Shown here: in pieces, positions 8,356 to 15,636 of the stretch
How positions within the stretch are numbered: position 1 is the first letter of the stretch
Layout: each line of letters opens with the position of its first letter
Source: JBBSEX01 sp038239345
GTDB taxonomy: Bacteria > Acidobacteriota > Terriglobia > Bryobacterales > Bryobacteraceae
DNA: 64,000 bases
Assembly: GCA_038239345.1 (NCBI GenBank)
Contig: JBBSEX010000006.1
Coordinates: forward strand, 186,001 to 250,000
Reading direction: 5' to 3'
Position numbers and translations under genes: made by a program
Notes under the pieces: generated by a model
The model's database searches: none
Seen by the model: only the letters and a program-made list of their open reading frames with translations
What the model was told of the DNA's origin: nothing

Positions 8356-8476
8356 CGCGTACGCCGAAGAAAGCCGCTACCTCCCTCATTCCTTAATCGC
8401 ATGGAGCCTGGTTCACCATACAGAAGGTCTCGTGCAACGATTCTGCCCGCAATCGCACCTCTCATTAGGTGCTAGC

Positions 8477-10243
8477 ATGATGTCGGCCAAACACGTTGTG
8501 CGATCCTTTGCGAGTGCGAATTTTGTAGCCCTGTTACTGGTGCCGTTGCTGCTGCGTGCGGACGCAACGATCCGGTATAAAACCGAAATGAAGCCCAGGC
8601 TTCCCGTGCCCGGAATGGATTGGATCAGTGTCATCTACATGAAAGGCTATAAAGGAGCGAGGGTTTCTGGAGGTCAAACCATCGTGGCTGATTTCGCGAA
8701 GAATGAAATAACGGTCATCGACAAGGAGCGCAAGAAATATGTCACGATTCTCGCTCCTGAATACGAACGCAGAATGGCCGAAATGATCCCGAAGGTGGAA
8801 GCAGGGTCGAAATTCCTCGATGCCAGGGTGACCAGGTGCGAATCGAACAAAACGAGCCACAAAGAAGTGATTCAGGGTATTCAGGCGGAGGAGATCGTAC
8901 AAACCTGTTCGGTATCAATGAAGGTACCCGAAAACATGCCGGAGGCAGCCGCTGCTATAGCCAGTATGGGAATAAAGGTCGTTACCCATATCTGGTGCGC
9001 TTCACCCGCCGAGCGCCATCGCGTTCCTGGGCTCTGGCAACTTTCAGGCTACGAACTCTGGCAAAAGTACTTCGTAAACCCCACGCAGACGGTGAACGAG
9101 ATGACCGGAGGCATGGCCATCACGATGGAAGACCTGCAGAAAGATCAGTCTGCCATTCTGCAGCTCACGATGGATATGTATACGAAGACGAATTTCGTTC
9201 AGGGCTTCGCCGCCCTGCCTTCCGAGCCGGCCATGACGATCTCGCAGGAAGTGGTCGAGCTTTCCACCGCACCGCTTGACGATTCGCTTTTTCAGGTCCC
9301 GGCCGACTGTGCGCCGACGACTTTCGGAGATCTCACCAACGGCCTGAGGCAGGCGATGAAAACGCCGAGGCGGCAGTCATCGCAGCCCGGTCCCACGAAC
9401 GTCAAAGCCTACGTGCCATCGCTCAAACCATTGCCGGGAAGCGAACCGGAGAGCGCCGCCTATGAAGCACAGGGTTCTGTGGAGCTTCTCATAACCGTAA
9501 GCCCGAATGGCACGGTTGACGATGCTGAAGTGCTTAGCGGTCCCGAACCCCTGCGTCAATCGGCGATCACAGCGGTGAAGGCGCGGACTTACCGGCCCGT
9601 GCTCCGCGCCGGGGCACCGGTTGCCGCCTACACCACGGCTTCGGTCTACTTCATCGATCCGAAGAAGCCAGGTGCGGCGGGATTCAGCATGTCTGCCCAA
9701 AAGGCGGAAGCGTCAGAGCGTGTAGCGCGGATTGCAGAGGTATTTCCGCGATCGCCTCAGCAGGTGCTGGCCGATCTCGAACAGGACTCCACAGGCGGCG
9801 ACAAAGAACGTCGTTACTATGCTCTTTCCGATCTGGAGCATTTTGCGCTCGCGACAGGTGCCGACGACAAAGCCGCTGCTTATGCAAATGAATGGCTATC
9901 TGGCGCGCGCGAGAATCCAGAAGACTGGAGCTACGGCAATGCGGTCCACGACGGACATGTGACTCTCGGGTTGGTGGCATTGCGGCGCGACGACATTGCA
10001 ACGGCGCGCCGGGAACTACTGGAAGCTGCCCAAACACCCGGTTCGCCGCAGTTGAATTCCTTCGGCCCGGATATGACGCTCGCGAACGAACTCCTGAAGC
10101 ACGGAGAGCGCGAAGCAGTTCTCGAATACCTCACGCTTTGCCGTAAGTTCTGGAAGGTGGGCGGCTCGCGGCTGGACTCCTGGTCCGATGCGATCCGCAA
10201 GGGTGAGACCCCGGTTTTCGGGGGCAACCTCAAGCTGCATTAA
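8477..10243 (+). CDS. Exported protein with internal TonB C-terminal-like domain
   Basis: A 588-residue protein from ATG 8477 (AGGT six bases upstream; the adjacent ATG 8480 is equally possible). The signal peptide is ASANFVALLLVPLLLRADA. Residues ~25-270 are a beta-rich region of the kind found in exported acidobacterial proteins of unknown role. Residues ~328-395 match a TonB_C domain (GSVELLITVSPNGTVDDAEVL, then AVKARTYRPVL), the fold that normally contacts TonB boxes. Unusually the domain is followed by ~190 helical, TPR-like residues instead of ending the protein. There is no obvious N-terminal anchor other than the signal, so a classical energy-transducing TonB role is unlikely. Flanked by a direct repeat. 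Confidence 0.8.
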   Translation: MMSAKHVVRSFASANFVALLLVPLLLRADATIRYKTEMKPRLPVPGMDWISVIYMKGYKGARVSGGQTIVADFAKNEITVIDKERKKYVTILAPEYERRMAEMIPKVEAGSKFLDARVTRCESNKTSHKEVIQGIQAEEIVQTCSVSMKVPENMPEAAAAIASMGIKVVTHIWCASPAERHRVPGLWQLSGYELWQKYFVNPTQTVNEMTGGMAITMEDLQKDQSAILQLTMDMYTKTNFVQGFAALPSEPAMTISQEVVELSTAPLDDSLFQVPADCAPTTFGDLTNGLRQAMKTPRRQSSQPGPTNVKAYVPSLKPLPGSEPESAAYEAQGSVELLITVSPNGTVDDAEVLSGPEPLRQSAITAVKARTYRPVLRAGAPVAAYTTASVYFIDPKKPGAAGFSMSAQKAEASERVARIAEVFPRSPQQVLADLEQDSTGGDKERRYYALSDLEHFALATGADDKAAAYANEWLSGARENPEDWSYGNAVHDGHVTLGLVALRRDDIATARRELLEAAQTPGSPQLNSFGPDMTLANELLKHGEREAVLEYLTLCRKFWKVGGSRLDSWSDAIRKGETPVFGGNLKLH

Positions 10244-10472
10244 GGATGAGCTCCATGTGCATGCTCCCTGTGGGCGGCCGGACGCTGCAAGTATTTGTCG
10301 CCCACAACAAAAAGGAACCATACGTCCGCTATTCAGCGATCCGCTCTTTCAAGTGCTCAATTGCCTTGCTTCGTTCCGCCACCGGAGTGAATGAACGTCG
10401 ACATGAAAAGCTTTTCAACCGGCGTTTGGGGCGATGCGTGTTCGCTATCGGCATGCCGTAACCCGAAAGAGA
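10244..10472. other. Non-coding stretch with repeat copy and decayed frames
   Basis: Between the TonB_C gene and the terminase remnant no intact gene is supported. The minus strand reads short broken segments (FTPVAERSKAIEHLKERI then a stop), and the stretch holds direct-repeat copy 2. It may be the decayed continuation of the phage fragment. Confidence 0.45.
10358..10390 (+). repeat. Imperfect direct repeat, copy 2
   Basis: Second copy of the CAATTGCCTTGCTTCG repeat (exact 16-mer at 10358-10373, then diverged). See copy 1 at 8271. Confidence 0.7.
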
Positions 10473-10891
10473 CTAGTAGCGGCTGATGTGAACTCGGTGC
10501 TCGAAACTATAGAAAAGGGTTTCTTCCTCTTGCATCTGCCAACGGAGGAGAGCTTGGGTCATCGAGTCGACCTGGTCATCACGAGCTCCATTGGGGAACG
10601 CGGAGCATTCCTCAAGGAAGTCGTTGACCCAGGGCGCATCTGCGGGTGCGGAAGATAGACGTTCCCCGCTTCGATCACCGGGCTCACGGCTGCGGCGCGA
10701 GCGATCTTACCGCCTTGCGGGTTGATGGGAAGTATTCGCAGCATTTGAACGACGGCCGAGCCATTCGCTTAGTCTTCGATCAATTTCGCGATGCAGCCAG
10801 GCTACTTCGCAGAGGTCTCGCGGACAGCGTTTACCGTCGCTGGGCAATCCATGCGGGCGCGGACCTGATCGAGCAAGAGAAAGTCAGCGCC
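10473..10891 (-). pseudogene. Decayed phage terminase large subunit, C-terminal nuclease part
   Basis: The minus strand from 10891 reads GADFLLLDQVRARMDCPAT, then NAVRETSAK, a stop (10802-10804) where terminases have Trp, AKLIED, a second stop (10769-10771) where Lys is expected, ANGSAVVQML, INPQGGKIARAAAVSP, IEAGNVYLPHPQ. A one-base frameshift near 10637 follows, after which WVNDFLEECSAFPNG and DDQVDSMTQALLRWQ complete the fragment, ending at a stop at 10473. This is the RNase H-like nuclease half of the large terminase that cuts and packages phage DNA. The acidic DDQVD motif survives, but two nonsense codons, the frameshift and a missing ATPase half make it dead. The frame stays open to about 10990 without clear similarity. 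Confidence 0.85.
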
Positions 10892-11017
10892 TGCGCGGCT
10901 GCATAGCTGCTGAACAGCCAGCGGCGTTTGGGAAAGCGAATCCATTCCCAGGCTGGCCAGAAGGCGGAGACCAGCAGGCTCTTCAGGAGAAATAGGGGAG
11001 AAATAGGGTCGGACAGA

Positions 11018-11746
11018 TCATGCACTGATGCAGAAATCTGAAATTGTGCCATACGGGTCCGGTCCGGTTTCTGTTTTCACTGGTTTTCTAGGTCGGCCCG
11101 CCGTTCGCCACACCCGCCCAAAGATTTCCTCCTGCCGTTGGACGAATTCATCGCTACCAAATGGCTTCCCGCAGTAGGTCGAGGCCCGCAGTTCCGCCGC
11201 TCGTCGCGCGCTATCTGCAACGCACAGCATTTCGCTCCACGCTGCCGCTCCGCCTTGTTCGCGCCAGAAGTTCCAATCTAGTAGCGCCGGGCTTTCCCGC
11301 TCTGGACTCAACAGATGTAACGATGCGCTCGACCACGGGTAATCTACTGGATTCACGGTCATTCCAGCCCGCACCGGGTTCCATTCCACATATCGTATGG
11401 CCGTCCAGAGATGAGACTGGTCGAGCGCGCAAGCGAAGTAGCGGTTTTGCCAGAGATGCCCCACCCGGCCCCGGCGGGCATTGATCGCTTGCGCGTACCG
11501 GCCCTGCAGATGGCGGAAGAATTGGGGTAACGAATCTTCCCTTTCCGGGACGACGATCCAGTGGACATGATTGGTCATTAAGCACCACGCCAGGACTCGG
11601 ACTTGAGCCAGAGGCAGCAAGGAACTGGCGAGGGTCAGATAGGAAGTCCGGTCGCCTTTTTGAAAGAAAACACGCTGGCGGTCGACGCCACGCTGGGTGA
11701 CATGATAAGCCAATCCGGGTTCGAAACATCGCGTACTTCTGGGCAT
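11018..11746 (-). CDS. REP-associated tyrosine transposase (RAYT, Y1_Tnp family)
   Basis: A 242-residue single-strand-acting HUH transposase relative. It has the N-terminal block LAYHVTQRGVDRQ, the HUH pair in NHVHWIVVP, and the downstream catalytic-Tyr segment QGRYAQAINARRG, then GHLWQNRYF, WTAIRYVEWNPVRAG and YPWSS, all hallmarks of the TnpA_REP subfamily. RAYTs are thought to act on REP palindromes rather than to form classic IS elements. Imperfect inverted repeats sit at both sides (11048-11072, 11792-11816), the left one inside the 3' end of the coding region. The protein looks intact. The C-terminal ~70 residues are longer than in minimal RAYTs. Confidence 0.9.
   Translation of the reverse strand: MPRSTRCFEPGLAYHVTQRGVDRQRVFFQKGDRTSYLTLASSLLPLAQVRVLAWCLMTNHVHWIVVPEREDSLPQFFRHLQGRYAQAINARRGRVGHLWQNRYFACALDQSHLWTAIRYVEWNPVRAGMTVNPVDYPWSSASLHLLSPERESPALLDWNFWREQGGAAAWSEMLCVADSARRAAELRASTYCGKPFGSDEFVQRQEEIFGRVWRTAGRPRKPVKTETGPDPYGTISDFCISA
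11048..11072 (+). repeat. RAYT-flanking inverted repeat, left
   Basis: The 25-base segment GCCATA...GGTCCGGTTTCT matches the reverse complement of 11792-11816 at 22 positions. Outward similarity continues to a GGGTCGGACAG block on each side (near 11006 and, inverted, near 11848), so the full terminus is about 70 bases. Confidence 0.8.
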
Positions 11747-11791
11747 TTATAGCTTAGTAGTGGTGCCGTAACGCGGAAATTCTCTCGTCGT

Positions 11792-11816
11792 AGAAACCGG
11801 ACCGGTCCGCTATGGC
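11792..11816 (-). repeat. RAYT-flanking inverted repeat, right
   Basis: Inverse partner of the repeat at 11048-11072 (22 of 25 matches). It is followed at 11841-11857 by a small GTCGG/CCGAC palindrome that resembles a REP hairpin. Confidence 0.8.
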
Positions 11817-11858
11817 CCAGTTTCCTTATTTTCCAGCGGTGTCGGGTCTGTCCGACCC

Positions 11859-11977
11859 CGTTCTTCCCCCCGTTCTTCCCGCGACCCCGTTCTTCCCGTT
11901 CTTCGTTCTTCTCGTTCCGTTCTTCTCGTTCCGACCCCGTTCTTCTCGTTCTCCGACCCCGTTCTTCTCGTTCTCGC
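11859..11977 (+). repeat. Degenerate GTTCTTC / GACCCCGTTCTTC tandem array
   Basis: Eight copies of GTTCTTC in about 115 bases, four of them in the longer unit CGACCCCGTTCTTC(T/C)CGTTC. The reverse complement contains repeated GAAC-GGGGTCGG, the same GGGTCGG block as the RAYT termini, so the array probably grew from the element's right end. No coding potential. Confidence 0.75.
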
Positions 11978-12024
11978 GGTCAAAAGTTGAGTAATCCGCC
12001 GGGGTTAGATCGTATACAGGATAA

Positions 12025-12627
12025 GTGTCGGCTCTTCCCATGACATTGAGTACGACAGCCGAAGCCGAAACGGCAAAGATTGCGCGAGGCTTACGTGAGA
12101 GGGATATGCAGCTTCTTGCAGACCTGGTGGAGCGCTGTCAGCATCGATTGGTGCGCTACCTGCTATACCTCACCGGGAGGCGAGATTATGCGGAGGACCT
12201 TGCGCAGGAGACCTGGATCCGCGTGCTGCAACGGGGCAGCCAGTACAACGGGCGGCAGCGGTTCGATCCATGGCTATTCGCGATCGCCCGCAATTTGGCA
12301 ATAGATTACCTACGGAAAAAACGAAAAGCGGTGGCAACAGTATGCTCGCCAGATGATCGCGATGCAATGCTGCTGTTACCCTCTTCCGATCCTTCTCCAT
12401 TCGAAGACGCGGCCCGAAGCGAAGACGCGATGCGTCTGGTCGGCCGGCTGCAGATTCTGCCACCGCTGTATCGCGAGGCTTTGCTGCTGAGGTTTCAAGA
12501 AGACCTGTCTCTTGCGGAAATGGCTCAGGTCTTGGGCGCCCCTATTACAACGGTGACGTCCAGAATCTATCGCGGTCTTGCAGCACTGAGATCCGCATTT
12601 GAGGAGGGTGATTCGCATGGAGGGTGA
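12025..12627 (+). CDS. ECF-family RNA polymerase sigma factor
   Basis: A 200-residue extracytoplasmic-function sigma factor. Region 2 covers roughly residues 30-95 (YLTGRRDYAEDLAQETW, then PWLFAIARNLAIDYLRKK) and region 4 roughly 135-190 (LPPLYREALLLRFQEDLSL, then VTSRIYRGLAALR). The start is GTG 12025 or ATG 12040; neither has a strong ribosome site. It heads a tight unit with a zinc-finger anti-sigma factor (11-base overlap) and two small membrane proteins, so it is expected to be held inactive by the anti-sigma until an envelope signal arrives. Confidence 0.93.
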   Translation: MSALPMTLSTTAEAETAKIARGLRERDMQLLADLVERCQHRLVRYLLYLTGRRDYAEDLAQETWIRVLQRGSQYNGRQRFDPWLFAIARNLAIDYLRKKRKAVATVCSPDDRDAMLLLPSSDPSPFEDAARSEDAMRLVGRLQILPPLYREALLLRFQEDLSLAEMAQVLGAPITTVTSRIYRGLAALRSAFEEGDSHGG

Positions 12628-13075
12628 AAAGAGATTTCGCAAGCTTATCGACAGGTATTTCGTAGAAGAGGTTTCAGATGGCGAAAGACAGCTCATCCAT
12701 GACCACATCCGCGACTGTGATGCCTGCAAGCGCTACCTCGAGCTAACTGCGTGTACGATTCGGGGGTTGCGGGAATTCACCTTTACGAGTGAACAAGATT
12801 CGAATGCCCAAGTCCGTGAGATTCTTGCGCATCATACCGAGACAAAGCGCCAGCACAACGTGCAATTCAAGGTCTGGGCTGCATTTGCTGGAGCGCTCTC
12901 GATGTCAATTGTGGGATCGGCACTTGTCTACCAGGTGGCCAAGCTGCTGACGGTCCCGATGCATTTCGACACTGCTCAAGTCCAGGCAGATGTGCTCGTC
13001 TTTTGGCTGCTGCCATCTTTTTGCTCGGCCTTAGGTCTGCTCGCGGCGCTTGGTGAGAAAAGAGGTGTTGCGTGA
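12617..13075 (+). CDS. Anti-sigma factor with zinc-finger domain and two membrane segments
   Basis: A 152-residue protein starting at ATG 12617, chosen for the GAGGAGGG ribosome site eight bases upstream, inside the end of the sigma gene. The N-terminal anti-sigma zinc finger has HDHIRDCDACKRYLEL, the His-x3-Cys-x2-Cys (ZAS) pattern. Two hydrophobic segments follow (about 88-112 and 125-145), placing the C terminus at the membrane. It overlaps the next gene at GTGA (13072-13075). Family knowledge: such proteins bind their cognate sigma factor in the cytoplasm and release it on signal. Confidence 0.88.
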   Translation: MEGEKRFRKLIDRYFVEEVSDGERQLIHDHIRDCDACKRYLELTACTIRGLREFTFTSEQDSNAQVREILAHHTETKRQHNVQFKVWAAFAGALSMSIVGSALVYQVAKLLTVPMHFDTAQVQADVLVFWLLPSFCSALGLLAALGEKRGVA

Positions 13076-13581
13076 CACAGCAATCGGCGGTGCTTTCGAT
13101 AGCGTTCTTGGCCGGGCTTGTAGTTGCGGCTGTCTTGTTGGGAACCGCAAGACGGAATGTTCTACCCAGGTCTGCAATGGTCATCGCAGCACTGGCGATC
13201 CCGATTTGGGTAGTCTATTTTGCTTCTAGCCAGGGCCGTTCCTTACTTGCTTCCAAAGGATTTCTCAGTACCATGCCAGAAGCGCTTTGGTTTGGCTTGA
13301 CGTTTGGCGTCTTCACCGCGGCCTTTTTCCTTTCCCTCGGATATATTCATGGGGACTCAAAAAGGCGTCAAATGCCTCCTTGGGCCTGGGTGATTGCCGC
13401 TTTTCTCATACCCAATTTGATTGGATTCATCCTGTATTTTGTGTTCCGAGGGCCTCTCCTTGGGCCTTGCAGTTCCTGTGGCAAGCCTATTCGAGGGGGA
13501 GAAGCATTCTGCTCACACTGCGGATGCTCGCAGGGTTCCAGTATCGACGAATCACAGCTGACAATCGACAACCTGAAGTAA
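13072..13581 (+). CDS. Membrane protein with C-terminal zinc ribbon, in sigma operon
   Basis: A 169-residue protein starting at GTG 13072, overlapping the anti-sigma stop by four bases. Four hydrophobic segments (about 5-25, 34-52, 70-92, 103-123) are followed by a cytoplasmic-type zinc ribbon CSSC...CSHC (about 132-153) and a short tail. The translational coupling says it belongs to the sigma/anti-sigma unit; it may be a co-sensor or a target. Function not known. Confidence 0.82.
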   Translation: MTQQSAVLSIAFLAGLVVAAVLLGTARRNVLPRSAMVIAALAIPIWVVYFASSQGRSLLASKGFLSTMPEALWFGLTFGVFTAAFFLSLGYIHGDSKRRQMPPWAWVIAAFLIPNLIGFILYFVFRGPLLGPCSSCGKPIRGGEAFCSHCGCSQGSSIDESQLTIDNLK

Positions 13582-13624
13582 AAAAGGTGGTAATAACCTT
13601 GCATCGCACAAAACGGAGGACGGT

Positions 13625-14044
13625 ATGAAACGTGAGCGCGCCTTACAGGTCGTGTTGGTGGTGGTGGGTTTGCTTTATTCCTTTTGGGGCTATCTCCTGT
13701 TCGACGATCTGTGGCACGCTAGGTGGCTTAGCGGGCATAGTGACGTCATGCCGATGTTCCTGAGCCTTAACACGGCGCTTGGGGTCTGTCTGTTGGTGGC
13801 CGTTAATCAGCCGGCCAAGCATCGCTTGATGATCGCCTATGGGGCGTGGTCAAGCCTTGCCCATGGGTTCACGATGACAATCATGTCGGCGCAGGCCGCG
13901 GCGCACGGGATGCACAGGAAGGATAGCCCCCAGGACATTGTGATCTTTGGCGTGATTGGAGTCACGCTGCTTGCACTCCTCCCGGCAAAACAACCATCGC
14001 CGGCCGGCGTGCCTATCAGTAAGCCGCGCGTTGCCGAACGCTAG
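13625..14044 (+). CDS. Small four-helix membrane protein (DUF6632-like)
   Basis: A 139-residue protein with ATG 13625 and GGAGGACGGT upstream. Four predicted membrane helices (about 8-27, 42-60, 68-90, 105-122) with a conserved-looking N terminus MKRERALQVVLVVVGLLYS that I associate, tentatively, with DUF6632. It lies 43 bases after the zinc-ribbon protein on the same strand and likely ends the sigma-factor operon. Function unknown. Confidence 0.75.
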   Translation: MKRERALQVVLVVVGLLYSFWGYLLFDDLWHARWLSGHSDVMPMFLSLNTALGVCLLVAVNQPAKHRLMIAYGAWSSLAHGFTMTIMSAQAAAHGMHRKDSPQDIVIFGVIGVTLLALLPAKQPSPAGVPISKPRVAER

Positions 14045-14188
14045 AGGACCTGGTCCACCGCCGCGCGCATACCGAGATGCAGGAACTCCTCACGGAAGCG
14101 CGGCGATTCGCTTCGTTGACCATATGCTTGGCCTTGCCGCTGTGTTAATTCTGCATTGTCGGCTAACGGGAGCAATCCGTTTCATCCA
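14045..14188. other. Non-coding stretch next to IS remnant
   Basis: No gene seen. It lies beyond the 3' end of the transposase fragment and may include the decayed right end of the insertion sequence, but no inverted repeat could be paired. Confidence 0.4.
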
Positions 14189-14329
14189 TCACGCCGCCCC
14201 CTGGCGATTCTTCCGCTGTTCCTTCGCCGCGTCCAACTTCGATCCCGCTCGGCTTTAATCTCCTGCTGGTGCCCGGCGAGCATGTCCTTTGGAGTGATGT
14301 AGCCGATGGCACTGTTCAGGCGAACGTTG
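14189..14329 (-). pseudogene. IS3-family transposase (integrase core) C-terminal fragment
   Basis: The minus strand reads NVRLNSAIGYITPKDMLAG, then HQQEIKAERDR; after a one-base deletion near 14238 it continues in the next frame as KLDAAKEQRKNRQGAA and a stop at 14189. This is the extreme C terminus of an IS3-family OrfB (the YNxxRxHSAIGYxTP block). The catalytic DDE part is missing. The fragment ends abruptly at 14329, where serine-hydrolase sequence begins on the other strand. Confidence 0.85.
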
Positions 14330-14809
14330 TCTAACAGTACCTTTGCACAGCCTCTTCCCGCAGAGTTGGATCGCCACGCGGCGCGAGCTCATATTAACGG
14401 CGGCAAGGCGATTGGACCGAAGTGGTATGTGTTTCCGCAGTTAGCCGCGGTAGGACTTTGGACCACGCCGACGGATCTGGCGAAGTTCGCCATCGAGGTA
14501 CAGAATACGCTCGCGGGTAAGTCGACAAAGGTCCTGAGCCGGGCGATGATGCAAGAGATGGTGACAGCCGTAGGCGTCGGGCCTTATGCGGTAGGTTTTC
14601 GAATCTCGAAGCGGGGCGAGGGTTGGTACTTCGAACACTATGGAAGCAGCGGGGGATTTCAGAGCGAACTGCTGGCGCACCGGGCGAAGGGTTATGGGGT
14701 GGTGATCATGGCGAATGGGGATTCGGGTGAGGCGGTAATTAATGAGTTGGTGGAGCGAGTGGCGCGCGCTTATAACTGGGATAGCTTGGACAAGCCCATC
14801 CTGCATTAG
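14330..14809 (+). pseudogene. Beheaded beta-lactamase-family serine hydrolase (C-terminal part)
   Basis: Sequence from 14330 encodes NSTFAQPLPAELDRHAARAH, WYVFPQLAAVGLWTTPTDLA, YAVGFRISKRGEGWYFEHYG, GGFQSELLAHRAKGYGVVIM and NGDSGEAVINEL. It matches the last ~150 residues of class C beta-lactamase/PBP-like hydrolases, including the HYGSSGGFQ block that corresponds to the family's third (HxG) motif. The N-terminal half with SxxK and YxN is absent, replaced by the inverted IS3 fragment. The frame happens to stay open back to an ATG at 14306, so a chimeric peptide could be made but would not be catalytic. Confidence 0.88.
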
Positions 14810-14864
14810 CGGCCTGATCGAAAATGTCGCGATTTACAACGCGAGTTCCCAATCTTTTACGCTC

Positions 14865-15407
14865 ATGAGCCGCAAATTCTTATGTGTGCTGGCGGGCATG
14901 CTCGCAATCGCTGGTTGCTTTGGACAGGCCTCCTGCGCGGACCAGTACGTCAAAAGGCTCACTGAGCATTGGCGCTGGAAGCAGTACTGGGAAGGAACGA
15001 CGGAACTGGGAGGGATGTACAGCCCTGGACGGCAGTTTCAAGCACTGGTTTTTTGGCGCACTGATAAAAAGCCGCCAAGCGTCGGGTTTTGTTCCACAGA
15101 CCTGGGAGTATGCCAGTTTTATCCGAATGCCCCTGGGAACGAACACAGCTTCGAGGAGAAAATATCGTCCGGAAACGACACCCAGTCTGCCTTCCGTCAT
15201 TTTCTGGCGGATTCATTCGGCGACAACAGTTTGATAGGACGCCCACCTGCCGCGAGCGGTGGAGAATATACGACTGAAAAGGTGACGATCACTCTTCCCG
15301 CGCTTGATCCGCCAGAAGCATTTCGTGATCCAACGCCGCAGCCAGGTGCTGAGACTGATGCCCTGGTTGCGAATCTTAGTTGCCCATCCAGTAAGCCGAG
15401 GTGCTAG
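14865..15407 (+). CDS. Exported hypothetical protein, possible lipoprotein
   Basis: A 180-residue protein; start ATG 14865 chosen because it opens a signal peptide (MSRKFLCVLAGMLAIAGC). IAGC fits a lipobox loosely, so it may be lipid-anchored. The mature part contains a mixed alpha/beta stretch (VFWRTDKKPPSVGFCSTDLG, QFYPNAPGNEH) and ends with a Cys-rich tail (SCPSSKPRC). I do not recognise a domain. The upstream frame to 14742 runs through the hydrolase remnant and is discarded. Confidence 0.6.
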   Translation: MSRKFLCVLAGMLAIAGCFGQASCADQYVKRLTEHWRWKQYWEGTTELGGMYSPGRQFQALVFWRTDKKPPSVGFCSTDLGVCQFYPNAPGNEHSFEEKISSGNDTQSAFRHFLADSFGDNSLIGRPPAASGGEYTTEKVTITLPALDPPEAFRDPTPQPGAETDALVANLSCPSSKPRC

Positions 15408-15416
15408 GTTCACCTG

Positions 15417-15572
15417 ATGATTCCGTTCTACAGCCGCAGCGACGCGTACGTGCCCGTGTTCCGACAATGCTCCAGGTGTCCGAATCCGAAGCCGATGATT
15501 ATTTTCACAGATGTCGTAGACCGCACGCGGAAGCAGATCGAAAAGGCGTTAATGCTGGAAGTGAATCGCTAG
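15417..15572 (+). CDS. Possible 51-residue protein with a CxxC pair
   Basis: A short frame from ATG 15417 encodes MIPFYSRSDAYVPVFRQ, then CSRC and a helical end (VVDRTRKQIEKALMLEVNR). It begins nine bases after the preceding stop. Composition looks protein-like, but no family or strong ribosome site supports it. Confidence 0.3.
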   Translation: MIPFYSRSDAYVPVFRQCSRCPNPKPMIIFTDVVDRTRKQIEKALMLEVNR

Positions 15573-15636
15573 CAAGCGGCGGATGGAGAGGGGCGTCGGA
15601 TCCATTGCTGGAAACGACGCCCCGTGGTTAGTGATG

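Larger units (their letters stand above)
7858..8476. other. Gene-poor stretch upstream of the TonB_C protein
   Basis: About 620 bases without a confident gene. It contains the G-run tract (7877-7973), a weak minus-strand frame (8011-8355) and one copy of an imperfect direct repeat (8271 onward). The frame of the plus-strand gene is open back to 8279, but the extra residues look non-coding. No clear terminator was seen. Confidence 0.5.

Noticed and set aside
10246..10906. Small plus-strand frames at 10246-10461, 10434-10658 and 10646-10906
   Set aside because: They are opposite the terminase remnant and decayed sequence, lack ribosome sites, and show no family resemblance.
10831..11052. 73-residue minus-strand frame that looked like an IS5-type transposase start
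   Set aside because: The similarity was too vague, and the overlapping other frame encodes the terminase segment GADFLLLDQV clearly.
11859..11977. CRISPR array
   Set aside because: Units are short, degenerate and without unique spacers of constant length; no cas gene is present.
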